Shown: piece by piece, positions 15,361 through 27,700 of the stretch
Numbering within the stretch: position 1 is the first letter of the stretch
How the letters are laid out: every line of letters starts with the position of its first letter
Assembly: GCA_015501075.1 (NCBI GenBank)
Contig: JADNYJ010000032.1
Coordinates: forward strand, 124,001 to 188,000
From: Gymnopilus junonius
Taxonomy: Eukaryota; Basidiomycota; Agaricomycetes; Agaricales; Galerinaceae
DNA length: 64,000 nucleotides
Reading direction: 5' to 3'
Made by a program: the position numbers and the translations under genes
The notes under the pieces: generated by a model
The model's input: only the letters and a program-made list of their open reading frames with translations
Databases searched by the model: none
Told to the model about the DNA's origin: nothing

Positions 15361-15383
15361 CGTAGAAGAAGCGTAGAAGAAGC
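15361..15383. repeat. Short tandem repeat, 12-base unit
   Basis: CGTAGAAGAAG(C) occurs twice in a row. It is too short to be more than a local duplication. Confidence 0.6.
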
Positions 15384-17591
15384 ACGGAAGAACTTTATCT
15401 GTGCGCGCTGCGTAACAGTATGGCCAAACGAACGATACAGAAGGAGCGGCAGAACTGGCCATGAGAATTCGTAGCTGTAGAGTCTGGTTCGTGAGTTGAT
15501 ATCCATAAGGCGTTATTTGATTCATACCTGGCAAAGTAAAACGGAGTCTCCCTTCAGGTAGGCAGGTAGGATATACCCACAACAGTTCTGAAAGGGAACA
15601 CAAAACCTGAAGTTCCGAACTTTGGATTAATCCAAAGGACCAGTTGCTTTCAAGTATCCGAAGATTCGAGAGCTAAAGAATTAGAGACAGATATAACATT
15701 TACATCGCTCCTCCTTACCTTGCATAAAAAACCATGCAGATCTCTAACAAGGGTTCCGTCAGTAATCCACGTATGCTGGAATGTCTAAGGAATGGTCCAA
15801 AGAATCGAGGCCTTTGAGAAGGTAGCGACCTCAGGTCTAACGTCAAGGAGATGTGCCTCGGGACACTAGCAGAACAGGAAAAATTGAAGGACATCCTGCG
15901 TGACATCTCTGACGGCGATCTTGGAGCAGCTGCCAAGTACCTGTAGAAGGCATCCATCAGGAAATTCGATTAAAATGATCCAAAAATCGGGAAGACTTCA
16001 GAACGCGTACCGACAGCGGGGCGTAGTACTTTAAAGAGATAACCCCGCAAGCGCCTTCGCGAGATGTGCGGGGAACTGTGGAGAATTTCGAAAATCCCTT
16101 ACCGTTGGAATCGCGATTTTTGCGAATATTTTGGAAAAGATCATGGCAATGCATGTGAAGGTAGTGGCGACCCGCGAGCCATTACTTACAGCCGCGAATC
16201 TCCGCTGGCTAACTCCTTCTTTGACCGAACCTAAACATGAGCATCGTCCAGTCTCCAGGCCGCAAATTCAACATCAAAGATCTCCCTGCAGGGACCCGCG
16301 GCATTCTTGTCGGCTGTGTGTGTCGTCCCGTTGGTGGCTTAGTCGATGCATTTGCAGAAAAAATAAACGGCATACAATGATTGGATGGATATACGGACCG
16401 ATGTACAAATAAACGAAAACAAACCCTGCATCACACGCGAGCATCACGTTTCCCCGCATTCGTTGTGTCGTTTGTATGCCGTAAGTGATAGTCCCTTTAG
16501 CGCTCTCCGTTGAATTAAAGGGCCACGCTCAATTGGGAAAAGCTCGCTTGGTCCCGGCGGCTAGTTTTCTTATCTTTTTTTCATGAGCAAAGTTTGACAC
16601 ATCGTTCGTAAGATGCGAGCAGAAACGGCTTCGTTCAAGCCCTTGCAGACCTTCCCGACATTCCCGAACATCTCCACATTTAAGCTAATTTAGTACCCTC
16701 TTCAGATTGGTATCAAGCAGTGAGGCAATGAGAGGCTTTGAGATTCGAATATCCAGGTAAAGTGCATTCATAGAGCCTGAAATGTCTACTACCAGTTATC
16801 ATGACCTCGCGCGTCTATCTAACATCTAAAGTTTATGGCTGTGGCCCACAATCTTGTAGAGGTAGAACATAGCGTCAATCTCACTCCGCTCCAGATACCT
16901 TCACCAGGTAGACTGTCAAATGACGATACCTTCTAGTAATTGTCGACAAGCCCCAAAGGCGGAATTTTACTCGTGGATCATTTGGTATGCCTTCCTTACT
17001 CCGGGAAAGCAACATTTACGTCCAATAGCTTAGCACTTGGGAAAAGAAAGAAAAAAGAAAAAATATACTGGAAGTCGAAGGTCAAATTCCTAGGATCCAT
17101 GCTGGCAGATGATTGGTCACTCTCAATGTCAAGCAGGCCGAAACTGCAGTGGTATCTAACAAGGTAAAATACGTTCCGGGACACCTTCATGCTTGTCTCC
17201 AAAGTGCTCCGTAATTAATCCTCGCCCACGGCTTCATTTTAGGCAGCGCTCAGGCTTGTTATTTACGCGGCATGCATCCGTCTAAATGGCCTCTTTTTAC
17301 TGGGTAAGGTCGGCTATATTTTATTCAAGGTGGTGGAACTATTGCCGGGGGAAGCGCACATCCTCGTTATGTTCACTTGGGATCACTAGCATTGAGTGTA
17401 TGGATCCACATGAACATCTCAGTTGGCAACGGATGCCCACAGAGACCGGAGATTCCGCCACAAATCAAATATTGCTTGCAGTTCGACAAGTTAATAGGGT
17501 AATCTGGCATCCCGAGATGCCTTTAGATATGCCATCTGCTTGCTTTGCAGCCGTTCCGTCGACGTCATACTAATAGCCCACCGCCACTCGT

Positions 17592-17611
17592 GATCATGGA
17601 TCATGGATCAT
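17592..17611. repeat. Short tandem repeat, GATCATG unit
   Basis: Almost three copies of the 7-base unit GATCATG stand side by side; the unit is partly palindromic. No associated gene is seen. Confidence 0.6.
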
Positions 17612-20600
17612 CCTTGAGGCGTGCGTACTTGACAAGTTAAAGGTGCAGCGCAGCGCGGTCAGGACAGCAAGTAATGCCTCATGCCTCGCCTCACCGCCTG
17701 TATTCCCTTGACAGGAATGCGGTGCGTCTTCCAAGTTCCATCCGTGTTCGAGTCAGACTGACGACCATGACTCTTCAGATCTTGGTCTGAAAGATACATA
17801 TTAATTAGTTCGTTATCATTCATGCAAGAAACGAGGCAGCCATGCCAACCCAAAGACCGCAGTAGCCATGCAGTAGCTAACGGACGCTCGTTCCTGAGCT
17901 GATACAAACAAGTCGAGGTGTAGAGGACAAAGAGAACAAATCGAGTTAAACGGCCAATCCGGCTACCGGGCTGGTGAAGCGGTCATGAGGTCGCACCTTT
18001 CAACGTTCAAACGTGTAAAGTATGTGTGTACTGACAAAAATGAGTAAAAGATAGGGACGGATATTAAAAATACCTAAAAATGAGTAGCTTCCACTCTTTA
18101 CTGCAACCCTTTGGGCTTTCATAGTTTGACAGTTGTTCCGTATTTATCGATTTCATAGTTCGAATGCAATATTAAAATCATTCTTGACGCCGTATGACAG
18201 AACGATAGGAGTTGACGGCCGACACGGATAAAGCATGCGTTCGAAATGGCGAATTAAAGGCTGGACCATTCAGCTCTAAGGAGAGGGTAAGCAGCCTTCT
18301 CACCTCGAATGAAAAGACTAGACCAAGTCTAAATGATCAATTTAGCCTGAAATTATGTTCCCTTTTAGCAACCAATCGCGGGGTAGATGCCCCAGACTAA
18401 AACGACGCCTGATATGCCGATGTGCGACTGGGCGCTAATTAACTCGAGGCACATTACCCCAGCTTTTCCAACATGGAACGGACTGTCGGCATCAAATGGA
18501 ATGGAAGTCAATCAGAAACATACCGAGGTTGAGACACGTCTTTCTATCCATGTGGCCTTAGAAGGAACAAAGATATGTTGCATTGGAATCAAAATCAAAC
18601 AGTCAGATTCAGACGTCTGCTAAATTTACGAGACTTTGACCATGCTTTAACATGTCCAAGTGGCGTAAGTGCTTTGTTCAAACGGAACGGCGACGCGGAG
18701 TCGGAGTTGAGACTAATTCGCTGATGTGTTTCTTGCTCCTGGGCGAAGCTACGGTCAACACGGGTCATAAATCTGTCATCTTAAATGCGGGGTAGACGGC
18801 CTATGCGGTAAACAGCCTAAAACCCCGCACTTGTATCTAACCTAAGTCATGACAGAGTAAAAGAGGATCAGAAACATACTTCATTACTTCTCTTTAAGTG
18901 CAAAAGATGACATACTTTGGAGTTAGAGCCCCCAACATCGAGATGGAGTCGGACTAGGGCGGGGGTGGGTCAGATGCGGGGAAATCGAACCATATAGCCA
19001 TTAATGCTTCTTAAATCTTTGAATGCCGGCGATTCTTTGAAGAGGCAGTGGTGGCGGTGGCTGCGCTAAAGACGACATGAACATAAACACATAATGTTCA
19101 TCCTTCGTCATCTGTTTTCTCGACAAATATGCTTATGGGTCAGTTGCCCAAGTGTACCCGCTGTCCAACTACGTCTTTACATGGCTCTAAGACGCAGAGC
19201 TCTCCAGACATTTAGAAACTGAAGGAGGGGTGTAATGCTAATAAGTGACCAGTCAGAGCTTATTTGACAACGATGTGCACACCTCTACCATATTCATGGA
19301 GGTCCCATGTTCTGCACAGTGCCACTGCCCAGGGGCGCCCAGCTCTTTTCAATAAATATTCAATTGAAGATCGTCTGCGGTGTGAGTGGAGGAAGGAATT
19401 CGAAGGAAGGAGGAACGCGTACATTGCGTCATAGCATTGTCGGGGGCCTGTTCTTGGATTCCGAGGGGGGCTCCGCCACACGAGACCAATCATAAGGCGC
19501 CTCTTCATGAATCATGATGGAGGAAGTGACGACGACGACGGGAGCAATGGGGTACAGTTACTATACGTGGGGGGTTTCCCTCTGGTTTCCTCGTGCTTCC
19601 AGGGTTCGGTCAGGGAAAGGCTAAAACATTCCTATATCCTATGTTATGTCGGGTCTTCTTGAACCCTAGCAAGGAAAAAAAAAGAGACGCACCCCAGATT
19701 CTGACCTATGCAATATGCCCATTTTAACATCCAACGACTGAAAAAATAGTTATAACAACGAAGCTTGAGTGGCTTGAGACTTTGCCTTTGAGTTGGGCAG
19801 CAGGGCCAGCGGAGATGAATGGTTCTGGGAAAAAGGTCCCTGCTCGTCATATGTCATTCCAATTTCCAGGCTTGGGCTTGAATTGAAATCAATTCAAAGA
19901 GGCTGACGAGAATTTCCCATAACATGTCTAAAACTGAAAAAGTGACAACCACCACCCATCGCCCACGGGTCGACGGCGATGTTGTCATATTCGGGCACAT
20001 GCGGCTCGACGAACGTTACTCTGACTCTAGACAACAGCTACACAGCCTGGCGGGAGGGCCTGAGTGTTTAACACGAGATAAAAAAGGGCCACAGCCCACG
20101 GAAAGCCACTTAGCACATGGATGATGGAAGAGCAGGGAAGAGCATGATCATTGGCGGCGAATTGAGGGACCCAGTTGCGCAGCGCCGGCGCGCTACAGGA
20201 AGAAAGTTGAATCGCGAAAGCCGTAAAGCATAATATTAATAATGGGAATCACAATAACGGAATGAACACATGCTTTACCATAAGCAATTACTATAGCATT
20301 AGGGGGTTGAAAATGTTTGACGATTGAAGTTTAGGAGAGATGCATAAAGAGGGTCAGGCTTCTATCTATCGCGTCCCTTTGTCTTCTGAACTCTGAACTT
20401 CGTCCCCAACCCGGACCCCCGACATACATGGGATGTTCCCTCTACCTAAAAGGCAAGGTCAAGTTGCAAATGAGGGCCCGTTGATTCCTGAAGCATATGA
20501 TTTGGACATATATTATGCATGCCCGAGGCGGCGAGTCGTCGGCCTTTCTTGTATCCCTTAATGAAGGGGACGGACTGAAGTAATCATTAGTAACATATGA

Positions 20601-20760
20601 TTTGTTTTCTCCTTCATGGAATAAACATGCGTCCGATGTCAAGAGATTCGTAGCTGTGAGACCAAGTTCAGCGTTCTTGAATGAATGAAAGGGGAATAAG
20701 CATCATTCAATGTCTAATGTTAAAAAAGGCTGTCATCACACAACTTTACAGTCTTTTCAC

Positions 20761-21776
20761 TGTCATTCATTTCGTTCATTCAATTCCCCAACTCGAGATC
20801 CCCAAAGAAAATTGTACACGAGGGAAAAAAGAAAGTTAAAGGTAGTAAGGTATAGTAAAATGTGGCCGTAATCGTAAACTAAACCAAAAGATGTGAGGTC
20901 CCCCGTCTGGGTAAAGTATGGCACAAGAAGAAGGTCATTAAAGTACAACACTACGAGAAAAATAAAACCGAGGTGATGGTACATTGGGAAATAGGGAATA
21001 AAAGTACACACAACAAGGAACCCGATGAGAGAGACAATTATGTACACAGGTGATGACGATTGGATTGCAAGCGAGGGAGAACCCGAGAAAAAAATACAAG
21101 CGGCGCGGAATAGGGAATGGAATGGCGAGGCGCACGACGGAGGCGGGTGAGTTTGATTTTACTTTTTGTGATTGGGCGAGTGGCTGAACATGACGAATTA
21201 TGAAGAATGCGGGTCGGAGCCATAATGATAAGCGAAGCGGATGACCGATCGATAGCAGAAAGAGGGTATCGTTCGTAGCCGTGGTATGATGATGATGTGA
21301 GGAATGCATGCATTGCTGATGAAGGTGGTGATGGAAGGGTATGCATTGACAATTGGACGTGAAAATCGTAAAACCGGTTCCGCCGCGCGCTCGTCCATTC
21401 CATGCGTCGGTATCTAAATGGAGATTGGTTGATCTTGGGTGCTGATCTTGCCCATTCGTCGTCGCCTATGAAAAAATGGAACACAAAAAAACCAAAAAAG
21501 GGGGAAAAGAAAAAAAGACAACTGTGGTTTGGGTATGTGAATGCCGTGCGGGTAACGGTGGTTTGTTCAAGGCCAATGCGATGAAGACAAGAGTTTCGAC
21601 AACAGACATGCAACGAGAGCAAATAAGGAAGATGCAGACATAATGAAATGAATAAGAAACGTCGTGAGGTCCAGGATCCAATGCGATGAAAAATGCCTAA
21701 TGCGAGAAAATGCGATGAATGCCGAAAATGCCAAAGCGATGCGAGGAAATCCAGAAAGACAGGGAAAGGAACAGGT
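20761..21776. other. Downstream flank of the Ecl1-domain gene
   Basis: About 1 kb follows the stop of the Ecl1-type gene. A long minus-strand open frame (21038-21925) overlaps its 3' end in another frame and is low-complexity Ser/Arg/Phe sequence, so it is rejected as a gene. Confidence 0.4.
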
Positions 21777-23212
21777 TCAGGCCGAGATCCTTGTGGGGGG
21801 GAACAGGAACAACCTCTTTCTCTCCTCATACACCTCGACTTCGACCTCGACCTCCTTTTCCTCCCCATCAATGATTCTCTTCTCCGTCTTCTTGACCTTC
21901 TTTGGGAGAATGGGCATGATGTCATAGGTTTTCACATTATCGTAGGACCACGAACGTGCTGTAAAAAAAATTAATATCACGAATGATAAAAATGAGAGAA
22001 AAAGCGCACTATTTTCCACTGGACGCCTGGGTCGCGAGAGGGCACTGTCGCATCGCTCAGTGTCGTTGTCGTCATCACTACCACTCGTGGCAGACAATGG
22101 ACTGCGGACGCTCCTCCTTGAGCTCGCCGAGGTTGGCCCTGTCCACGCGCTGGAGAGAGAACTACTTGAGCCACTGTGAACCTTGAGTTTGACATCAGGT
22201 ACCAGGAGCTTGCCCTGGGCGCCAGGATGCACAAGGGAACGCTCGCGTCTGGGAGGCGAGGAGAGCGTTAGTGAATGCGAAGAGGAGGGGGAAGAAGGAG
22301 TGGCATTCGAGTTGCTGTAGAGGGAAACGCGTGATTCAGAGCGGCGGGCAAAGTTCTCGGAGAATTTGGTGATCATGTCATCTGAAGCGGTGCGCAAGGC
22401 AGCGGGCGCAGAGGAAAGAGCAGATGTGGAGTAGGATGATTTGCGGAAGGGGGCGGAAGGGCGATGAGATGAGGCGGTGAAAGGCTTGAGGGCAGGAGTT
22501 TCCCGATAGAAGGGATCATGGGCAGACTTTGGGGCGGCTACACTGTAGACCGCAGATCGCCAGGCATTGCTGCCGTCAGTCCACCCGGGATGGGTTTGCG
22601 GGGCTCCTGGGCGGGGCGGTAGCGGCCCTCAAAGGGCTTGGCCGGAGGAGGACACAGGGAGGTGATGAGCTTGCCGGCCATCATGATGCCGGTGTTGTAC
22701 TCTCTCGGAGCAGGTTCGGGGGTGGGCTCATCGAAAGCAGGCGGGGGCGGGGGGAGCGGTGGAAAATTGTACATCTTGACGAGCTTGTCGATGGAGGACA
22801 TGGGGGCGGAGGATGAGGATGAGGTGTCCGAGTCGCTCGAGGAGAAGGAGTCCTGTTTGGAAGGCTTCACGGGAGCAGCAGGAAGGGGTTCCTCGCGGGC
22901 GGGGTCCAGGGGGGCAGCGGCGGCGCGGAGTTCGGCGAACTGGCACTCGTCGGAGCAGTAGAGGGGACTGGGGCCCTGGTCGATGACAGTGCGCTGCTTC
23001 ATGACGACCGGGGGGGCGGCGGACTTGATGGTGCCATTGGGGCGCAGACGGCCTGTGCCGTTGACGAGGCCGCCAGTCCTGCCCTTTGTTCGTTTAGGGG
23101 AGGGCGGAGGGGCGGGGGTGTGGGACGGAAGGGGGACTGGGACGGAGATGGTATAGCGCTTGGGGGCAATCTGCCTGTCGCAGACGGGACACCAAGCTAC
23201 GTCAAAATCCAT
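21777..23212 (-). CDS. Ecl1-type zinc-binding protein (frame broken)
   Basis: The N-terminus MDFDVAWCPVCDRQIAPKR together with LYCSDECQFAELRAA gives the CxxC...CxxxC pattern of the fungal ECL1/2/3 zinc-binding domain, known in yeasts for proteins that extend chronological lifespan and link nutrient stress to gene expression. Between the two cysteine pairs lies a Pro-rich insert of about 65 residues. A long Ser/Pro-rich disordered region follows, then a conserved end (SWSYDNVKTYDIMPILPKK, VDGEEKEVEVEVEV-like acidic run, YEERKRLFLFPPTRISA). An intron separates RPRRPVE from ARSWSYD. The frame breaks near 22547-22553, between GDLRS and YSVAAPKSAHD, consistent with one missing base. The gene stands alone in an otherwise gene-poor 21 kb. 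Confidence 0.8.
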
Positions 23213-24740
23213 GGAGAGCAATGAGGGAAAGGCAAAAGCAGGTTGACCAGGCGCGTTATAAACACATCTCGCATCTCAGATCTCAGATCCTGCCCAGTTA
23301 TGCGCCACATTCAGTTCCAACCATTCGTACCGGGTCCCGGCACTATTCCCCAACTAGTACCCGAGGCGCCGCGGTCCTTTTCTTTCCCCCTCCGAACCAT
23401 CTCCGAACTCTTACCTCATCGGCACTCCCCGTGTTTTTCCGCCAATGGCCCGTTTCCGTTTTTTCAACAATCATATGTCCTGTTTGTACCCAGCGCTTGA
23501 TTCCCCGCATCTATTTCTACCAGTCCAATCACACTCCCTCCAACCATCACGGCCGTTACTTGCTGTCCCGACTACATCGACAGCGCTCCTTTTGTTGCTT
23601 TCCGACTCCTCTCGGAACACTCTGCTTGTGATATCTCTCTCCAGGATGTTTGTTGCCCCGCACACATGTCTCTTTTACGTCCACTACCCACACTGCGTTG
23701 CCGGCCCACATTTACCCAGCCTCATATCACCACCGCAATTCGCGAAATTATTTGCCTCCGAGCTTGTGCTCTATCTGTACCCACGCACCATCATTTCTTT
23801 CAACAATCCGCCAAAATCACACAATCACCCCCGACCTCTCAGTGTGCCCCCCTCCATACGACGACGAAGCACTTTCCCTCTCTTGTCTGATCTTGCGTCC
23901 GTATCTCCACATGCCCTCTCAAAAGCTGCAATAACGTGCTCTTTGACCCTGAACCCACGCGTCCTCGTCCGGCTCATTTACGTTTGATTTACTGAGAACG
24001 GATCTTTCGCTCCCTCGCTCAAACGTCATGACATCGTTCTTCCGCCCGCAACCATTAATAATTCTCTCCTCGCATTGACGCCGGCTGAGACTGCAGCGAC
24101 GCTTTTTCTGGGGCTCTATTTTCCCAGCCACTCATTCACCCACCTCCAATGTGAATGTCGACCTGTGCCAGCGTCATGCTGATCCTGAGCATGTGCCACG
24201 GGACGCTCACCTGCTCTCCCCAAGTTGTGAGACACTAATTCTCTTTCCTTTCTCGGCAATGTCGAGGCTATCCTTAGCCCTCGAGAGGGGTTAATCCTTT
24301 GCTCTGGATATGGGCTTACGCATGCACAACCGCAGCAAGTGCCATACAATTCCTATCCCATTTGTCTCTCCTTCCTCTTTCAATCCTCAGTGTGCTACGT
24401 GGACGCGGAGCCGGGAGAGTATAGTACCCCTTGTTCATGTTCCCTCTTTCTTGTATCGTCTTCGCTGTACCTGTTATTGTATAGCTGATAAAAATACTAC
24501 TCGTATACACATTATCCAGTGTATTCCTGTGCCCATTGCTCTTTCACTGGTGTGCCTTTCCCCACATCGCGTGCTCTGCTTCTTCCGTCTGTGTCGCGCC
24601 GGCGAAGTCAAGACAAAACCGTTCCCGAGTACTCAAATACCTCTACAGATAGCAAGCGGTACCGTAAGCCTTCGACGCCTACCACTGCAACCGTCGTACC
24701 CTAATTATCGATGGCGATTTTCTATAATTGAATAGAGTAG
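23213..24740. other. Pyrimidine-rich upstream region of the Ecl1-domain gene
   Basis: The plus strand is C/T-rich here (so the gene strand is purine-rich), with several open plus-strand frames that are Ser/Pro/His-rich and have no domain. Compositional bias explains the long frames. It probably holds the promoter and untranslated leader of the Ecl1-type gene; no motif was identified. Confidence 0.4.
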
Positions 24741-27700
24741 TCGCTGCCACGACTTTCCAAAGAATTCGAAAGCGTTTCCGCCCATGCAAACCCCCTATCG
24801 ATATCGAATTTTGCACTGTCGTCATTCATAGTTCCCTCCCTCGTGTCCCCATAACGCTGTACCCGCCACCATCTATGTAGCCACTTATCAATCACTCAGC
24901 GCATCTCGAAAATTTCGAGCCGCGGCTTCAAGTGGCTATGACGTTTACACACTTCGCGATAATGAGCGTAATACCGCATTGTCTCGACAGCTTTCTTCGC
25001 TCCATCGCAAATCCTTAGAGCCTCTGCGGCGTTGAGCGGTATCATGGATGGCGCCATTGACGAGATACGGGCTTGCTAACGGGTAAGCAAGTACGCCTGT
25101 TTGACGTTTGTTAAAGAGTCACCTCTTTCATTTAGAGCTCCGGACTAAGACCAAGCAGACTACTTTAATTAATACGAGTGGGGGCAACTATAGCTACATG
25201 GCGATCAGTTATTACCTTTGGGCCTCTCCCGCTCTGTGGGGGTTGTCATATAGCGTCCGGCGCTGCTAATAGCGCATGATATTGATTGGCTGGAGTGACT
25301 AACGGGTGGTTGGAACTTTGGAAGGGCGTTGTTTGGTGGGTATGGTATAGGAGTAGATAGCACTAGTCCATTCTATTAAAAGTCAGCATGGGGTAGATAG
25401 CTCTATAGCTATGTATACTCTACTAAGCGGTCAAGGACGGAGCATGACAGCATCCAGAAGAAAAAAATTGAAGAATGCAGATGGAAACCTGAGCTACAGA
25501 GACGTCGGCGTCGGCGCAATGCTGGATTCCTAATAATTATCGCCTAGGTACTAGGACATAGCCTGATAATCAAAAATCAAAAAAGAAAAAAAAAGACCCA
25601 CGGAGATGGAGGGGAAACGTAGGAAATGGCTGTGGCCAAGCACCCAATCAAAAATCAAAGAAGAAGAAGGGGAATCATTTGCTCGTTCCTTACCTTCCTT
25701 CACCCCGTCAAAAGCTTCGACGGCGGACGGGCGGGCGATATGGTAAGGTATGGGCATGGGTATGATCAGGGGAGGTGGAGTGGAGAATGCATAATTATAA
25801 TTATATTAGGCACGAACGCGTCACCAGAACGCGTGCTATTGAGCGTGTAGGCGATGCGGCATGAGAGGTTTTTCTATGTGACCCCCACGCAGTTAAACCT
25901 GTCAAAATTTGACTTTTTCGAGCGGGGGTGTGGGGTAAAATAAACGAAGATGATATACCCAATGCAGTAGCCGCACATGCCGTGTCAGGCATCTTGTTTA
26001 CCTACATTCAACAAGTGCGTGCCGTAAGCAAAGTTGTTAAGGTACAGCGTTGCTGACCTTTCACAAAGCCCGCGGTGTTTAGAGTTTTGGTATTTTGGGG
26101 CCAGCTTGACTATTGGGGAGATCAACGCCTGGAGCAGACATCTTAGAAAAAGTGCCAAGTTAGCCTGAGGACGACGAGTGGGGTTGGACAAGTGTTCTTT
26201 AATATCAAGGTAGGTCAGGCTACAGCTCTGCCACAAGCTTTCAATAGTTAAATAAAAATAACCAGTACAGTCAATTACTTGACAGAATTCAAGAAGCACA
26301 AGAAGCCCACCCCGCCGCTTAGAGTAGGAATCAAAGTCAAGGGGCAATGAACGCTCAAAGAACGCCCGGTGTAGAAGTATTAAAATTAGAGGAACGTTGG
26401 CAGTCTATTGATTGGACAGCGGTGGGGGTACAGGCTGGGCACAGAGGCGATCCGAGGGAAAAAGAACTTCTCTCAGTATGAAGCAAGCAACTTTATTTCC
26501 CTTTGACATATCAGTGCTTTTTTGATTGCATCGTTGGCGTGCTACGCGCCATGTCAAGAGAGAACGCTTGCACTGGAAAGTGACAATCCCTCAAGTCGTT
26601 TGGGCGTTTCGAGAACATCGAGAGAGGGTGGGCAGAGCGTCAGAGCTGAGCAGGTTGAAAGACAAGGAGCTGAGCTGCACCGCCGTCACTCCATCGACAG
26701 CCTGCTCAAGCCTCAAGGGGTGACCAGTGAGAAGTTGATCCCCCGGAAGCAGACTTCCCGCCCGGACCGCTGCTCCATCACGCGAGGTTGATGAAAGTGT
26801 GGGCGTCTGTGGGAGCATCACAAGGCAACATCACTAAGGCGGGGCAGTAAGCTTCAGCGGGAAAGTTGCTACTCGAGGTCGACGGGACCGTTATCGTTTC
26901 TGCGTTGCCATCGCGTTTCCAAAGATAATTATAGTGTCGCCTGTTCAACAAACGGTAGCGAAACGCGATGAGGTCCACACAACTCTTATTTACTTGATAG
27001 ATCATAATCATCCCTTTACCATCTGGACTGTGATCAGTCAACAGACAAACTCGATTGACATTCTTCAAACAGAAACCTATCCCTTGTTGAACACTTTTCA
27101 TTTGATACTTCAGTTGCAATTTGTATGTAACAGTGGCAGTCGCCTAAAACACCTTGGCCTTCGCAATTTCCTTGTACTTCGATGAAAATTTGCTCGCTAA
27201 TCATTAATTTTTTCCGAAGGTCAATCGTCAACGTAAAAGATAAGTTGGAGATGAACGGATTAATCTCGTGCCGCTAGTGATTTACAGGGTCGACCCTTAG
27301 GATTTTCGGTCTTGGGGGCCGTCGGCAAGGTATCTGGTTACTTGTTTACATGGATGGCCAAAAAAAAGTGAGCCAAGCGGCTATATAGATTTAACGACCT
27401 CAGGCTTTTGCCATGAAACCCTTGTAGTATCAGACGACATTCACAAAAATGGCAACCGCTGGACAATGCCAACGTCCACTAGATTCTAACTTATGGCATA
27501 TCGTAATACTCATCAGACCGAGATACCCTTATTAGTGAAGACGTCCTTATTAGTGAAGATGCTCAAAACTGGCTAATACCTGGCATCAGGAGTGCCGTTG
27601 CGCTCCGCTTTACTACATATAAGCACCGCGAACGTCGCATGTAGATAATTAAGTACGCGAGCTCGGCTTTCGCCTGTAAAGATGGATTTGTCCATTTGCT

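Larger units (their letters stand above)
11918..20760. other. Gene-poor region, 8.8 kb
   Basis: No convincing gene is found on either strand. Open frames are short (mostly under 95 codons), start and stop at random, and show no domain, signal peptide or exon chain. I saw no tRNA, no long terminal repeat, no terminal inverted repeat and no reverse-transcriptase or transposase motif by eye. Local simple repeats occur at 15361-15383 and 17592-17611. The stretch could be old, decayed transposon sequence or simply spacer; a repeat search would be needed to tell. Confidence 0.45.

Noticed and set aside
17730..17765. GTGTTCGAGTC resembling a tRNA T-loop
   Set aside because: No matching acceptor, D or anticodon arms could be formed from the flanking sequence.
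21038..21925. A 295-codon open frame on the minus strand
   Set aside because: It overlaps the 3' end of the Ecl1-type gene in another frame, is low-complexity Ser/Arg/Phe sequence and has no domain.
23445..23987. 180-codon plus-strand frame upstream of the Ecl1-type gene
   Set aside because: It is explained by the C/T-rich composition; Ser/Pro/His-rich, with several equally open frames and no domain.
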